The position numbers were made by a program, and so were the translations under genes. Below, piece by piece: positions 32,879-42,094 of a stretch of 64,000 nt of DNA. This DNA is from Bacteroidota bacterium (lineage in GTDB: Bacteria > Bacteroidota > Bacteroidia > Palsa-965): assembly GCA_006218065.1 (NCBI GenBank), contig VBWE01000013.1, forward strand, positions 83,586 to 147,585. The letters are read 5' to 3'. Under the pieces are notes generated by a model, which was not told where the DNA came from, made no database searches, and saw only the letters and a program-made list of their open reading frames with translations. Positions within the stretch are counted from its first letter, which is position 1. Every line of letters starts with the position of its first letter.

Positions 32879-34101
32879 GAAAAAGAATCAGCCCGGGTGC
32901 AATTGTCCTCGCCGTACTTTTTGTATTGCTGGTCCTGCTCATGGCCAACCAGCCCAAAGAGATTGACTGGAACCGCGACTACACTTCGCAAAAAAATATT
33001 CCTTACGGCGGAGAAGTCACGTATCGTTTTTTCGAGTCGATGAACGCGGAAAAAATACAGACGGTGACTGTGCCCGTCTTCACACAACTCAATAACGAAT
33101 ACTTTTCCGGGCGAAACTATTTGTTTTTCAATTCCGTTTTCGATGCCGACGAATACGACGTGGAAGAGCTGCTCCGTTTTACCGCGCAGGGAAATGTCGT
33201 TTTTATTTCCGCATACCAGTTTTCATCGTTCATCCAGGATACACTGGATTTCGGTGTGGAAGACATTGCCAACGTACTGATCACCAAGGACACGACCGGG
33301 AAAAATATCGGCGAGATCGAAGACCTGGCGGAAAACCCGGCCATAAATTTCGTGAACCCGAACCTGCGCGCGAAGCAGGATTACGTTTTCCGCAAATGCG
33401 CCCTGAATTACTGTTTCACCAGTTTTGATACGGCCAAAGCGACGGTGCTCGGGAAAAACGACGCGGGCAAAGTGAATTTCATCCGGATGCCTTTCGGTAA
33501 AGGAGAATTTTTCCTGCACACCGTTCCGGATGTATTCATCAATTACCACGCTGCCGACAAATCGACCGCGCCGTATATTTTCAAAACCTTTTCCTACCTG
33601 CCGCTGCGCGAAACGTTCTGGGACGATTATTATAAAGACGGTTTCAAACTGGAAGGTGAAATGCGGAGCGTTTTGTTTTCCTACGAATCGCTGCGGGTGG
33701 CATACGCGATACTGGCTGCCGTAACGCTGCTGGGTTTCTTCTTCTCGATCAAACGCCGGCAGCGCATCATCCCGGTCATCAAACCGGTGAGCAACACCAC
33801 GCTCGAATTCGTGGAAGTGGTGGGTACGTTATACTATCACCAGCGTAACACGCGCGACATTACACACAAAAAGATTACCTACTTCCTGGAGACGATCCGC
33901 ACCCGTTTTCATGTAAAAACGACCATCTTCGACGAGGAGTTTATCCGGAAAATAGCAGCGCTTTCGGGTGTTGACGAGATGAAGGTGAAAAATTTATTTT
34001 ACGAAATAGCCCGCCTGCAGGCAGAAGGATCGCGTTCGGAAACCGATCTGAAACTGATCGAAGACCTGATGTGGGAATTTAATTCAGGCAGCAAACGATA
34101 A
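32875..34101 (+). CDS. DUF4350-domain membrane protein
   Basis: 408 residues. An N-terminal helix (AIVLAVLFVLLVLLMANQPK) leads to the DUF4350 region (about 30-150), where NIPYGGEVTYRFFESM and a DxxxxEELLRFTAQGNVVFISA stretch resemble the glutamine-amidotransferase-like fold common to this family. A second helix near 270 (YAILAAVTLLGFFFSI) precedes a cytoplasmic helical tail. It is translationally coupled to the DUF4129 gene by ATGA overlap and followed by moxR after 27 bp. Known only as a member of MoxR/DUF58 clusters; biochemical role not established. Confidence 0.85.
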   Translation: MRKRISPGAIVLAVLFVLLVLLMANQPKEIDWNRDYTSQKNIPYGGEVTYRFFESMNAEKIQTVTVPVFTQLNNEYFSGRNYLFFNSVFDADEYDVEELLRFTAQGNVVFISAYQFSSFIQDTLDFGVEDIANVLITKDTTGKNIGEIEDLAENPAINFVNPNLRAKQDYVFRKCALNYCFTSFDTAKATVLGKNDAGKVNFIRMPFGKGEFFLHTVPDVFINYHAADKSTAPYIFKTFSYLPLRETFWDDYYKDGFKLEGEMRSVLFSYESLRVAYAILAAVTLLGFFFSIKRRQRIIPVIKPVSNTTLEFVEVVGTLYYHQRNTRDITHKKITYFLETIRTRFHVKTTIFDEEFIRKIAALSGVDEMKVKNLFYEIARLQAEGSRSETDLKLIEDLMWEFNSGSKR

Positions 34102-34128
34102 ATAAAACAAAATCAATACAAGCAACAG

Positions 34129-35112
34129 ATGGATAACCAGAACCCGTTTTTTCCCGGCCGCACCGATCTTTCCGATCTCCAGCGTTCAATCGGCGAAGTG
34201 CGAAGCGAAATCGGACGCATCATCGTAGGCCAGGACCGCGTGGTGGATTTATTGCTCACAGCCATGCTCTCCGACGGCCATGTGCTGATCGAAGGCGTAC
34301 CCGGCGTGGCCAAAACACTCACGGCAAAACTGCTGGCTAAAACCGTCGCGGTCGGTTTTTCACGCATCCAGTTCACGCCCGACCTGATGCCGAGCGACGT
34401 GATCGGGACAAGCGTGTTTAACCAGAAAACATCCGATTTCGAATTCCGGCCGGGCCCCATCTTTTCGAATATCGTACTCATCGACGAAATCAACCGGGCC
34501 CCGGCGAAAACACAGTCGGCACTTTTCGAGTCGATGGAAGAACGGCAGGTAACATCCGACGGGAAAACATACAAACTCAACCCGCCTTTCATGGTGGTCG
34601 CTACACAGAATCCCGTGGAACAGGAGGGAACATACCGTCTCCCGGAAGCGCAGCTCGACCGTTTCCTGTTCAAGATCGATATTACATACCCGTCGTATGA
34701 AAACGAAGTGAGAATCATTTCCGAATTCCACCAGCGCCGCAACGTGATCGACCTGAACAGCATCCGCGCCGTGCTCAGTGCGGAACAGATCACTGCTTTC
34801 CGTGAAAAAGTGTATGGCCTGCACGTCGATGCGAACCTGATCAGTTATATCGCACAGATCGTAAACCAGACGCGCAACAACAGCGCGCTTTATCTCGGCG
34901 CATCACCGCGCGCGTCGCTGGCCATGCTCACGGCTTCCAAAGCCTTTGCAGCCATCCGCGGCCGTGATTTTGTAACGCCGGAAGACATCAAGTTTATCGC
35001 CGAGCCTGTTTTGCATCACCGCGTGATGCTTACGCCGGAAAAAGAAATGGAAGGCGTTTCTCCCGCGGAAGTAATCCGCCAGATTATTGAGCGTGTTGAA
35101 ATACCGAGATAA
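34129..35112 (+). CDS. MoxR-family AAA+ ATPase
   Basis: 327 residues. Walker A is G56-V-P-G-V-A-K-T63, Walker B is VLIDE with D119/E120 followed by INRAPAKTQS, and the MoxR signature EGTYRLPEAQLDRF is near 180-193, with sensor residues in ATQNP. The lid domain (about 230-327) includes LGASPRASLAML. MoxR ATPases act as chaperones that assemble or activate VWA/DUF58 proteins. The DUF58 gene follows, but about 560 bp away because an S23-type gene is inserted between. Confidence 0.94.
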   Translation: MDNQNPFFPGRTDLSDLQRSIGEVRSEIGRIIVGQDRVVDLLLTAMLSDGHVLIEGVPGVAKTLTAKLLAKTVAVGFSRIQFTPDLMPSDVIGTSVFNQKTSDFEFRPGPIFSNIVLIDEINRAPAKTQSALFESMEERQVTSDGKTYKLNPPFMVVATQNPVEQEGTYRLPEAQLDRFLFKIDITYPSYENEVRIISEFHQRRNVIDLNSIRAVLSAEQITAFREKVYGLHVDANLISYIAQIVNQTRNNSALYLGASPRASLAMLTASKAFAAIRGRDFVTPEDIKFIAEPVLHHRVMLTPEKEMEGVSPAEVIRQIIERVEIPR

Positions 35113-35141
35113 CTGAAGACTGTTTTACAGAAAAAGGTTGG

Positions 35142-35181
35142 TAATTAAAAAGGCAAAAGCAAAAGGCAAAAGCAAAAAATA
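35142..35181. repeat. Left inverted repeat of the S23 cassette
   Basis: TAATTAAAAAGGCAAAAGC followed by two more GGCAAAAGC-type units. It is the reverse complement of 35608-35650 apart from small gaps. Confidence 0.85.
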
Positions 35182-35202
35182 ACAACAAAAAAATCAAACA
35201 GT

Positions 35203-35607
35203 ATGGAAGTCTCGAAATTCGATTTTAAGCAAATGACCGTTTATAAAAAGGCGTTCGAAGTGTCAATGGAAATATTCCGGATCACGAAAAAATTTCCGGA
35301 TGATGAAAAGTATGGTTTGACGACGCAAATCAGGAGGAGTTCCCGTTCTGTTTGTGCAAATCTTGCAGAAGCTTATCGGAAGCGCATCTATAAAGCGCAT
35401 TTTATCAGCAAGGTTTCAGATTGTGATATGGAAAACAGCGAAATACAGGTTTGGCTTGATTTTGCATACGCATGCGAATATATTTCACAAAAGCAGTATC
35501 ATGATCTGATGCGCAAATCAGAGGAAACAGGCCGTTTGCTAAATCACATGATCGAGAACCCTGAAAAATATAAGCGCAGCATAAATTCAAATGACAAAAC
35601 AAAATAA
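35203..35607 (+). CDS. Four-helix-bundle protein of the S23 / rRNA intervening-sequence family
   Basis: 134 residues. Typical S23 features: MTVYKKAFEVSMEIFRIT near the start, FPDDEKYGLTTQIRRSSRSV around 35-54, and the ANLAEAYRKR motif at about 56-65 (usual form NIAEG). All-helical. Members of this family lie in intervening sequences of 23S rRNA genes and, as Avd, in diversity-generating retroelements; most free-standing copies have no known function. The gene is AT-rich compared with its neighbours and is flanked by inverted repeats (35142-35181 and 35608-35650), so the whole unit looks like an insertion into the moxR-DUF58 operon. Confidence 0.9.
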   Translation: MEVSKFDFKQMTVYKKAFEVSMEIFRITKKFPDDEKYGLTTQIRRSSRSVCANLAEAYRKRIYKAHFISKVSDCDMENSEIQVWLDFAYACEYISQKQYHDLMRKSEETGRLLNHMIENPEKYKRSINSNDKTK

Positions 35608-35650
35608 TTGCTTTTTTGCTTTTGCCCTTTGCTTTTTGCCTTTTTAATTA
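35608..35650. repeat. Right inverted repeat of the S23 cassette
   Basis: Starts immediately after the TAA of the S23 gene and ends GCCTTTTTAATTA. It is complementary to 35142-35181, so the gene could be enclosed in a hairpin about 510 nt long. Confidence 0.85.
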
Positions 35651-35672
35651 GAGCGACATTGATTGGACAACG

Positions 35673-37007
35673 ATGAAAACATTTTTTAAATCACTGTACT
35701 TAAGTCCCTGGTTTTTCCTGGCGTCCGGGTGCGTGATCGTGTTCTTTATCGTTACTTATTTTTTTCCACAGCTTCTTTCCGTTGCCTACGTTGTTCTGCT
35801 GGGACTTTCCGCGCTCCTGCTGGCCGATATCCTGATCCTGTACAGTCACCGGAAAGGAATTTTCGCACGCCGGGAAATGATGGATAAACTTTCGAACGGC
35901 GATTTCAACGACATCCGGATTTACATTGAAAATAATTACACGTTCCCGGTGCGGCTTCGCGTGCTGGATGAACTTCCCGAGCAGTTCCAGTCGCGCAACC
36001 TGTCTTTCACCATGCTGCTGGGCTTCGGAGCAAAAAAAATACTGCAGTATTCCGTCAGGCCGGTGAAACGCGGCGAATATAAATTCGGCGCGATCAATAT
36101 TTACGCGATGAGCCCGCTGCACCTGGTTCAGCGCCGCTATAAATATTCCGACGAGATGAACGTGCCGGTTTATCCTTCGTTTATCCAGATGCGGAAATTC
36201 GAACTGCTCGCTATTTCACATCGCCTCACCGAAGTCGGAATTAAAAAGATCAGGCGGATCGGTCACAATATGGAATTCGACCAGATCAAGGAATATGTTC
36301 CCGGCGACGATTACCGGACGGTGAACTGGAAAGCGACCGCGCGCCGCAATCGCCTGATGGTAAACAGCTACCAGGATGAAAAGTCGCAGCAGGTATATTC
36401 GCTCATCGATATGGGACGCGTGATGAAAATGCCCTTCGAAGGCATGAGCCTGCTCGATTATTCCATCAATGCGTCGCTCGTGATCTCGAATATCGCAATG
36501 CTCAAGTACGACAAAGCAGGAATAATCACCTTCGGTCACAAAGTGCAGAGCATATTGCCGGCCGACCGGAAAGGCATGCAGCTGAACAAAATCATGGAAC
36601 TGCTGTACAACCAGAAAACCGGTTACCTCGAAACCGATTATGAAAAACTGTACGGCGCCATCCGCATGCGCATCACGCAGCGCAGCCTGCTCCTGCTGTT
36701 TACCAACTTCGAAAGTTTTTCGGGCATGCAGCGGCAGCTTAAGTTTTTACGCCGCATCGCGCGCGATCATTTGCTGGTGGTGATCTTTTTCGAGAACACG
36801 GAATTGCGCTCGTTCCTCGATAAACGGCCTGCGAATACACAGGAAATTTATTACAAAACGATTGCCGAGAAATTCGCGTACGAGAAAAAACTGATCGTGA
36901 AGGAGCTGGAAAAATACGGCATCCATTCCATCTATACCGCTCCGCAGAATCTTTCGGTGAGTACGATCAACAAATACCTCGAGCTGAAAGCGCGCGGGCT
37001 GATCTGA
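35673..37007 (+). CDS. DUF58-domain (VWA-like) membrane protein
   Basis: 444 residues. Two N-terminal helices (about 10-30 and 33-53) are followed by a beta-rich ectodomain. The DUF58 core is at about 200-245: RRIGHNMEFDQIKEYVPGDD followed by YRTVNWKATARRNRLMVN. A VWA-like part follows (YSLIDMGRVMKMP, about 250). DUF58 proteins are clients of the MoxR ATPase and are associated with envelope stress and cell-shape processes in some species. It is the last gene of the cluster that starts at 30021. Confidence 0.9.
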   Translation: MKTFFKSLYLSPWFFLASGCVIVFFIVTYFFPQLLSVAYVVLLGLSALLLADILILYSHRKGIFARREMMDKLSNGDFNDIRIYIENNYTFPVRLRVLDELPEQFQSRNLSFTMLLGFGAKKILQYSVRPVKRGEYKFGAINIYAMSPLHLVQRRYKYSDEMNVPVYPSFIQMRKFELLAISHRLTEVGIKKIRRIGHNMEFDQIKEYVPGDDYRTVNWKATARRNRLMVNSYQDEKSQQVYSLIDMGRVMKMPFEGMSLLDYSINASLVISNIAMLKYDKAGIITFGHKVQSILPADRKGMQLNKIMELLYNQKTGYLETDYEKLYGAIRMRITQRSLLLLFTNFESFSGMQRQLKFLRRIARDHLLVVIFFENTELRSFLDKRPANTQEIYYKTIAEKFAYEKKLIVKELEKYGIHSIYTAPQNLSVSTINKYLELKARGLI

Positions 37008-37092
37008 TTTTTATATAAGCGGTTCCTGCGCCTTCCGGGCGGGTTGCAGGCCGGACCGAAACGTATTATCTTGCCTGCAAATAAAAAGAAAA

Positions 37093-39153
37093 ATGAGAGC
37101 GACCCTTTTCCTCGTATTGCCGTTTGCTGTCCTGGCATCCTGCTCCAGTGAATCACCGTCCGATCTGCAGGCGGATACCACCAAAGCCAAAGGTCCCGAT
37201 TTCCTCGCTGCGAATATCGATTCGAGCGTGAACCCGGCGGTTGATTTTTTTGAATTCGCGAACGGGCGCTGGCTGAAGAACAACCCGATTCCTTCTACGG
37301 AAGGCGGATGGGGAATCGGCAATATGGTGTACGAAGATATTTATGTGAAGAAACGGAAAGTGAACGAAGATGCTGCGAAAGCTAACGTGGCCGAAGGAAC
37401 CGAAACGCAGAAGATCGGCGATTTCTGGGTTGCCGGGATGGATTCCGTGAAAGCCGATAAAGAAGGGGTGAAGCCGCTCGAGGCCCAGCTCAAAATGATC
37501 GACGGCATTACCGGCGCGGCGGATGCCGTGAAAGTAATCGCGGAACTCAACAAACTCGGTACAGACGCGTGCTGGAGCCTGTACGTGGACCAGGATGCCA
37601 AGAACAGTTCCAAAATCGCCGTGATCCTTTACCAGGGCGGACTCGGTTTGCCCGACCGCGATTTTTATTTCAACAAAGATTCCGGCGTTACAACTGTCCG
37701 CGATGCGTACCCGGGTCATGTGTCGCGTATGCTGCAACTGCTCGGGCAGGATGACAAAACTGCGGAAGCGGGCGGAAAAGGCGTAATGAAAATGGAGATG
37801 GAACTTGCGAAAGCATCCCGGACACTGGAAAAACTCCGTGACGACAACGCGAACTACAATAAAATGACTGTTGCCGATTTCACAAAAAAATATTGCCCGT
37901 CGATCGATTGGAAAAGCCTGCTGACCGGTTACGGGCTCGGCGCGGCGGATACGCTCATCGTGGGTCAGCCGGAATTTTTTGCAGCGCTGGACCGCGTGCT
38001 GAAACAAACGCCGGTGAATGACATTAAAAATTACCTCCGTTATCATTTTGTTTCCACCTATGCGGAGTACCTGGGCAAAACGATCGACGACGAAAACTTT
38101 GCTTTCTACGGAACTTTACTCGAAGGGCAGCAGAAACAGCGTCCGCGGTGGAAACGGGTGCTGGATGCGGAAGAGGAAGCCATGGGCATGGTGCTCGGTA
38201 AAATTTTCGTGAAAGATTATTTCCCCGAGAAAACGAAGAAACGCTACAGCGACATGGTGGAAGCGATCCGTTCCGTTTACCGCGACCGTATCAAATCACT
38301 CGACTGGATGACGGAACCGACGAAGCAGAAAGCGCTGGAGAAACTGGAAAAGATGACGAAAAAAGTAGGGTACCCGGATACCTGGAAAGATTATTCCGCC
38401 CTGAAAATTACGCGCCAGTCGTATGCGCAGAACATGATGAACGCCGCCACCTGGTCCTTCAACGACCGTGTTGCCCGCTTCGGAAAACCGGTTGACCGCA
38501 CGGAATGGACGATGACGCCGCAGACTTATAACGCATATTACAACCCGTCGAACAACGAGATCGTGCTGCCGGCGGGAATTTTCCTGATTGCCGGCGTGAA
38601 GGATGAAGATGCCGACGATGCGATGGTGTACGGCTACGCAGCCGCCTCTACGATCGGTCACGAGATCACGCACGGTTTCGACGACCAGGGAAGAAAATTC
38701 GATGCGGCCGGTAACCTGTCCGAATGGTGGACCAAGGAAGACGCCGACCAGTTTATGAAACGCGCGGATGTCATGGTAAAACAATTCGACCAGTTCGAAC
38801 CGCTCCCGGGTATGCATATCAACGGCGGGACGACACTCGGTGAAAACCTGGCGGATTATGGCGGTGTGCTGCTCGGCCTGGAAGCGTTCAAAAAAACGGA
38901 CCAGTATAAGAAAGGACAAAAGATCGCGGGACTCACGCCGGTACAGCGTTATTTCCTCGGCTACGCGCTCGGCTGGCTGTACCAGCAGAAAGAAGAACGT
39001 TTGCGCCAGCGCCTGCTCTCCGACGTACATTCGCCCGCCAAGTGGCGTGTTAACGGACCTTTCGCCAACGTGCCCGAATTCTACGAAGCATTCAAAGTGA
39101 AAGAAGGCGACCCGATGTGGCGGCCGGATAGTTTGCGGGTGAAGGTTTGGTAA
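37093..39153 (+). CDS. M13-family (neprilysin-like) zinc endopeptidase, lipoprotein
   Basis: 686 residues. Lipoprotein signal with lipobox LASC (C17), so it is probably membrane-anchored outside the cytoplasm. The N-terminal M13 domain spans about 50-430. The catalytic domain has H523-E-I-T-H527 followed by GFDDQGR, the second zinc-ligand motif ENLADYGG (about 580), and NAYYNPSNNEIVLPAGI (about 475). These features are complete, so it should be active on oligopeptides. It starts 85 bp after the DUF58 gene and ends at a strong terminator, so it may be separately transcribed. Confidence 0.94.
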   Translation: MRATLFLVLPFAVLASCSSESPSDLQADTTKAKGPDFLAANIDSSVNPAVDFFEFANGRWLKNNPIPSTEGGWGIGNMVYEDIYVKKRKVNEDAAKANVAEGTETQKIGDFWVAGMDSVKADKEGVKPLEAQLKMIDGITGAADAVKVIAELNKLGTDACWSLYVDQDAKNSSKIAVILYQGGLGLPDRDFYFNKDSGVTTVRDAYPGHVSRMLQLLGQDDKTAEAGGKGVMKMEMELAKASRTLEKLRDDNANYNKMTVADFTKKYCPSIDWKSLLTGYGLGAADTLIVGQPEFFAALDRVLKQTPVNDIKNYLRYHFVSTYAEYLGKTIDDENFAFYGTLLEGQQKQRPRWKRVLDAEEEAMGMVLGKIFVKDYFPEKTKKRYSDMVEAIRSVYRDRIKSLDWMTEPTKQKALEKLEKMTKKVGYPDTWKDYSALKITRQSYAQNMMNAATWSFNDRVARFGKPVDRTEWTMTPQTYNAYYNPSNNEIVLPAGIFLIAGVKDEDADDAMVYGYAAASTIGHEITHGFDDQGRKFDAAGNLSEWWTKEDADQFMKRADVMVKQFDQFEPLPGMHINGGTTLGENLADYGGVLLGLEAFKKTDQYKKGQKIAGLTPVQRYFLGYALGWLYQQKEERLRQRLLSDVHSPAKWRVNGPFANVPEFYEAFKVKEGDPMWRPDSLRVKVW

Positions 39154-39171
39154 AAGCGAATAAAAATTTTC

Positions 39172-39203
39172 AGCCCGTTGAAATTTTCAACGGGCTTTTT
39201 TAT
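39172..39203 (+). terminator. Terminator after the M13 peptidase gene
   Basis: AGCCCGTTGAAA (39172-39183) pairs with TTTCAACGGGCT (39185-39196), followed by a T-run. Confidence 0.92.
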
Positions 39204-39287
39204 TTCTTCAATTCCTTCCGTTTCAAAATCAGCGGCGCTGTAATTTTTCATTGCTGATTTGTGATTAATTTCGCAAGGCTACAGCTT

Positions 39288-39773
39288 ATGGAAGAGCAGA
39301 AGAAAAAAATGAAAATCACCGATCCTGCGCTGGCCCTGGTCAAAGCAGAAGCCTGGTGCGCGTTACAGGAACGCTGCCAGCAGGAAGTCCGTGATAAACT
39401 GTACGGCTGGGGCTTGTGGCCTGATGCGGTGGAGAATATCATCGCCGAACTTATCTCGCGTAATTTTCTGGATGAAGAACGTTTTGCGAAAGCTTATGCC
39501 GGCGGAAAGTTCCGGCAGAAACACTGGGGCCGCGTTAAAATAAAGCTGGAGCTGAAGAAAAGAAAAGTCAGCGATTACTGCATCCGGAAAGGGCTGGCGG
39601 AAATTGACGGGAAAGATTACCTCGCGACCCTGCGAAAATTAGCCGCAGAAAAAAGCAGGACGATAAAAGAAAAGCATTACTTGAAGAAGAAGTATAAAAT
39701 AATGACCTACCTCGCCGGCAAAGGATATGAGCAGGATCTTGTGCGGGAAATTATGTGCGGAGACGAGGACTGA
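39288..39773 (+). CDS. recX: Regulatory protein RecX
   Basis: 161 residues from the ATG at 39288; the GTG at 39261 coincides with a TAATTTCG box and would add nine residues that RecX lacks. The three-helix repeats of RecX are visible: ALVKAEAWCALQERCQQEVRDKL, then ENIIAELISRNFLDEERFAKAYAGGKF with the WGRVKIKLELKKR segment, and a third repeat near the end. RecX inhibits RecA filament growth. recA is not in the window. Confidence 0.9.
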   Translation: MEEQKKKMKITDPALALVKAEAWCALQERCQQEVRDKLYGWGLWPDAVENIIAELISRNFLDEERFAKAYAGGKFRQKHWGRVKIKLELKKRKVSDYCIRKGLAEIDGKDYLATLRKLAAEKSRTIKEKHYLKKKYKIMTYLAGKGYEQDLVREIMCGDED

Positions 39774-39777
39774 AAAA

Positions 39778-40296
39778 CTATTTCGTCGCAGCCGAACCGG
39801 CGGAAAGTTCTTCCGGCTTCAACAAACCTTCGCTGATCATCAGGTTGACCGCTTTGGCCGCGATCTCATCCGAATCGTAAATGCTGATCCTGCGCAGGTA
39901 TTCTTTCTGGTTTTTCCCGCGGTAGCGTACTTCAAAATAATCGAAACCGAAATTCACCCTGCGGTATTTCATATCCACGATCGAATCGCGCATGATGCAG
40001 TTGGTGGCTGAATATTTGTTCCCGCGCATAAAGGCGACGGTAGCGGCCATGCTGGTCAGCAAAGTCATCGCGGCGAGCGGGTAAAATCCCACGATGAAAA
40101 AAACCACCGTCATCGCGCCGGGAATTACGGAAAGCGATCCGTACAGAATCTGCAGCGCTACATTGGCCCCGTCGCGCGGCTGCGGCATTTCCAGGATCTG
40201 CATTTTGGGATAAATCACCAGCCGGTCGGGAAGAACATGGCAGAACTGCCCGTCATTCAGGTTGAACATCTGGTTTTTCGGCTCTTCGGCTGACAT
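39778..40296 (-). CDS. Hypothetical two-helix membrane protein
   Basis: 172 residues, no family recognised. Two hydrophobic helices lie at about 52-72 and 72-90 (LSVIPGAMTVVFFIVGFYPL and AAMTLLTSMAATVAFM), with soluble ends; the C-terminal part (about 95-155) is beta-rich. It converges with recX (4-bp gap), and its minus-strand start region has TACCTTTG 9 bp before the ATG, so its mRNA may be almost leaderless. Confidence 0.65.
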   Translation of the reverse strand: MSAEEPKNQMFNLNDGQFCHVLPDRLVIYPKMQILEMPQPRDGANVALQILYGSLSVIPGAMTVVFFIVGFYPLAAMTLLTSMAATVAFMRGNKYSATNCIMRDSIVDMKYRRVNFGFDYFEVRYRGKNQKEYLRRISIYDSDEIAAKAVNLMISEGLLKPEELSAGSAATK

Positions 40297-40330
40297 GAGT
40301 ACAAAGGTAACAATTCGTTTTCGGGTGCGG

Positions 40331-40573
40331 GAGACTGTTTAAAATTCCTCTGCATACCTGTTACAAAACAAAGACCTCTTGAAATCGGAATAGTTTTCTA
40401 CTGAGCGGCAGTCGGCAGGAGGCAGCAGCAGTATTTGTATTACAGCAATGCTTCTGGAAAACCCAGGCAACCAGCGAAGCGCACTACGTTGACTGCTGCT
40501 GCCGACCGCTACAGGATCTATTCCGAAGTACAAAAAGACTTTCCTGTAAAGCAGTCTCCCGAGGAATTTTATG
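40331..40573. repeat. Long palindromic repeat, copy 4 (CCTGGAAAA module)
   Basis: The ends are GAGACTGTTTAAAATTCCTC and CCCGAGGAATTTTA. Arms CGGAATAG/CTATTCCG and GCGGCAGTCGGCAG/CTGCTGCCGACCGC are visible. The centre has TTGTATTACAGCAATGCTTC, CTGGAAAACCCAGG and GCGAAGCGCA, as in copies 3 and 7. It fills the 284-bp gap between two minus-strand genes. Confidence 0.9.
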
Positions 40574-40580
40574 CAACCCG

Positions 40581-41984
40581 TCATTTTTTCATGCGGAAAA
40601 CGCCGGTAATTTTTTCCCGGACATTCCGGTCGCTCATCCATACGGCCAGCAGCATCGGGAAAAGCCAGGCCAGGCGGGCCGAAAAACGATCATCTGTCAC
40701 GGCGAAGGTGACGCAGGTGAACGCATTAAAAAGATACGCAGCGAGGATCAGCCAGCCTGCACCCAGCTGTACAGCGCTCAGGCATTGCCGGAAAACGGGA
40801 ACAAGAAGAATCAGCAGGATGATCAAAGCCGAACCGGCGAAAACGAAAATCTGCATGCCGCTGACGATGGACAAATCCAGCCGGCCTTTTTGCTGGCGCG
40901 CATCCAGGTAAGCCGCTTCTTCTTTTTTATAATGCCATTTTATTTCCCCGTGCGGTGCCGAGCCTTCACCCATCGCATCAAGTCCGCTGATATTAAAATG
41001 GAAAAGCTGCTTCCAGGTATCGCGCATGCTGCAGTATGCAAAACGTTTGATGTATTGCGGTTCGCGGAATACTTCCGAAATGATGCGGTCGTATTCTTCC
41101 TTGTGGTCCATCCAGTTCTTCCCGTTTTTATAAACAGGACTGTTCTTACTGTCCCAGAGAAAATCAATGGCCTGGATATAGGATCGGGATTCGCAAAGCG
41201 CCGGCGGGGCATCCGGGCATTTTTTTTCGAGATAATCGCTGATAATTCCGCAGTGAATAAGCCGCTGCATGGTAAAAACGTGACTGCCTTGCGGACGGAA
41301 AGAAAAATTTTCGTCAACGGAAAAATTCACCCCGACCAGGAAAACGGCCGATCCGCAGATCGCGGTAAAACCCAGGCCGATTTCTTTCAGGCCGAAGGCA
41401 GGATCGTTTTTCTTTCTCAGCCGGAAGAACCAGTAAACAAAAGCGACGAAAAAAAGCATGCCGAGAAGCGGGAAATTGGAAAAGTGCATCGGCAGGAAAA
41501 TGACCAGCAGCACGAAACGAAAAACCCGCCTGCTCCGCGTCAGTCCGCGCGAAAAAAGCAGCATGATAAAGGAAAGCACGGCCAGCGGGGTGAAAATATC
41601 GGCGATCAGTTGCCCGGTATTTACTGCGATCGCAGTTGTAAAAACGAGTACGGCAATCGTCGCCAGGTAAATAATTCCCTGTCTTGCCGCAGGTAAAAAC
41701 TGCTGGAAAAAACAGCGGATCGTAATCGCCGCCAGCAGCGACTGGGCAAAAACGGTCAGCCACAGCGAACTGTCGAAACTCATGCGGCGCAGGAACATGG
41801 AATAGACCACCGAACGGTCGATGGGTACATAATGCCGGAATGCACTCGAAATGTATGTACCGGTATCCGGGTACACCAGCGGGTAACCGTTGACGATGGC
41901 CCAGGTACACAGCAGCAAAGCGGCCAGCCCTGTAAGGACAATGGCGGGGACTGTTTTTCGCGCTTTTTCAGCCAGGGTGCTCAT
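40581..41984 (-). CDS. Polytopic membrane protein, possibly GT-C-like
   Basis: 467 residues with roughly ten membrane helices. The first large loop after helix 1 contains YPDTGTYISSAFRHYVPIDR, whose acidic position could be comparable with GT-C glycosyltransferases and other lipid-linked sugar enzymes, but no family-defining motif is seen. A soluble segment at about 225-330 (SRSYIQAIDFLWDSKNS..., KEEYDRIISEVFREPQYIKRF) divides the helices. Alternatively it is a membrane protein of unknown transport role. The start at 41984 gives a short cytoplasmic N-terminus and fits. Confidence 0.7.
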   Translation of the reverse strand: MSTLAEKARKTVPAIVLTGLAALLLCTWAIVNGYPLVYPDTGTYISSAFRHYVPIDRSVVYSMFLRRMSFDSSLWLTVFAQSLLAAITIRCFFQQFLPAARQGIIYLATIAVLVFTTAIAVNTGQLIADIFTPLAVLSFIMLLFSRGLTRSRRVFRFVLLVIFLPMHFSNFPLLGMLFFVAFVYWFFRLRKKNDPAFGLKEIGLGFTAICGSAVFLVGVNFSVDENFSFRPQGSHVFTMQRLIHCGIISDYLEKKCPDAPPALCESRSYIQAIDFLWDSKNSPVYKNGKNWMDHKEEYDRIISEVFREPQYIKRFAYCSMRDTWKQLFHFNISGLDAMGEGSAPHGEIKWHYKKEEAAYLDARQQKGRLDLSIVSGMQIFVFAGSALIILLILLVPVFRQCLSAVQLGAGWLILAAYLFNAFTCVTFAVTDDRFSARLAWLFPMLLAVWMSDRNVREKITGVFRMKK

Positions 41985-42080
41985 GCCGTGTATATGCTGC
42001 GAAGGTATTTATTATGCGGTATGCGGCTTGTCCCGGTCGATTAATTCCGCCCGGGACGCCTGAAAAATCCCCGCAATTCG

Positions 42081-42088
42081 TATTTTTG
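42081..42088 (+). promoter_or_regulatory. -7 box (TATTTTTG) of prfB
   Basis: TATTTTTG ends 6 bp before the ATG at 42095, so the prfB mRNA is expected to be leaderless or nearly so. No clear -33 element. Confidence 0.6.
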
Positions 42089-42094
42089 CACGCT

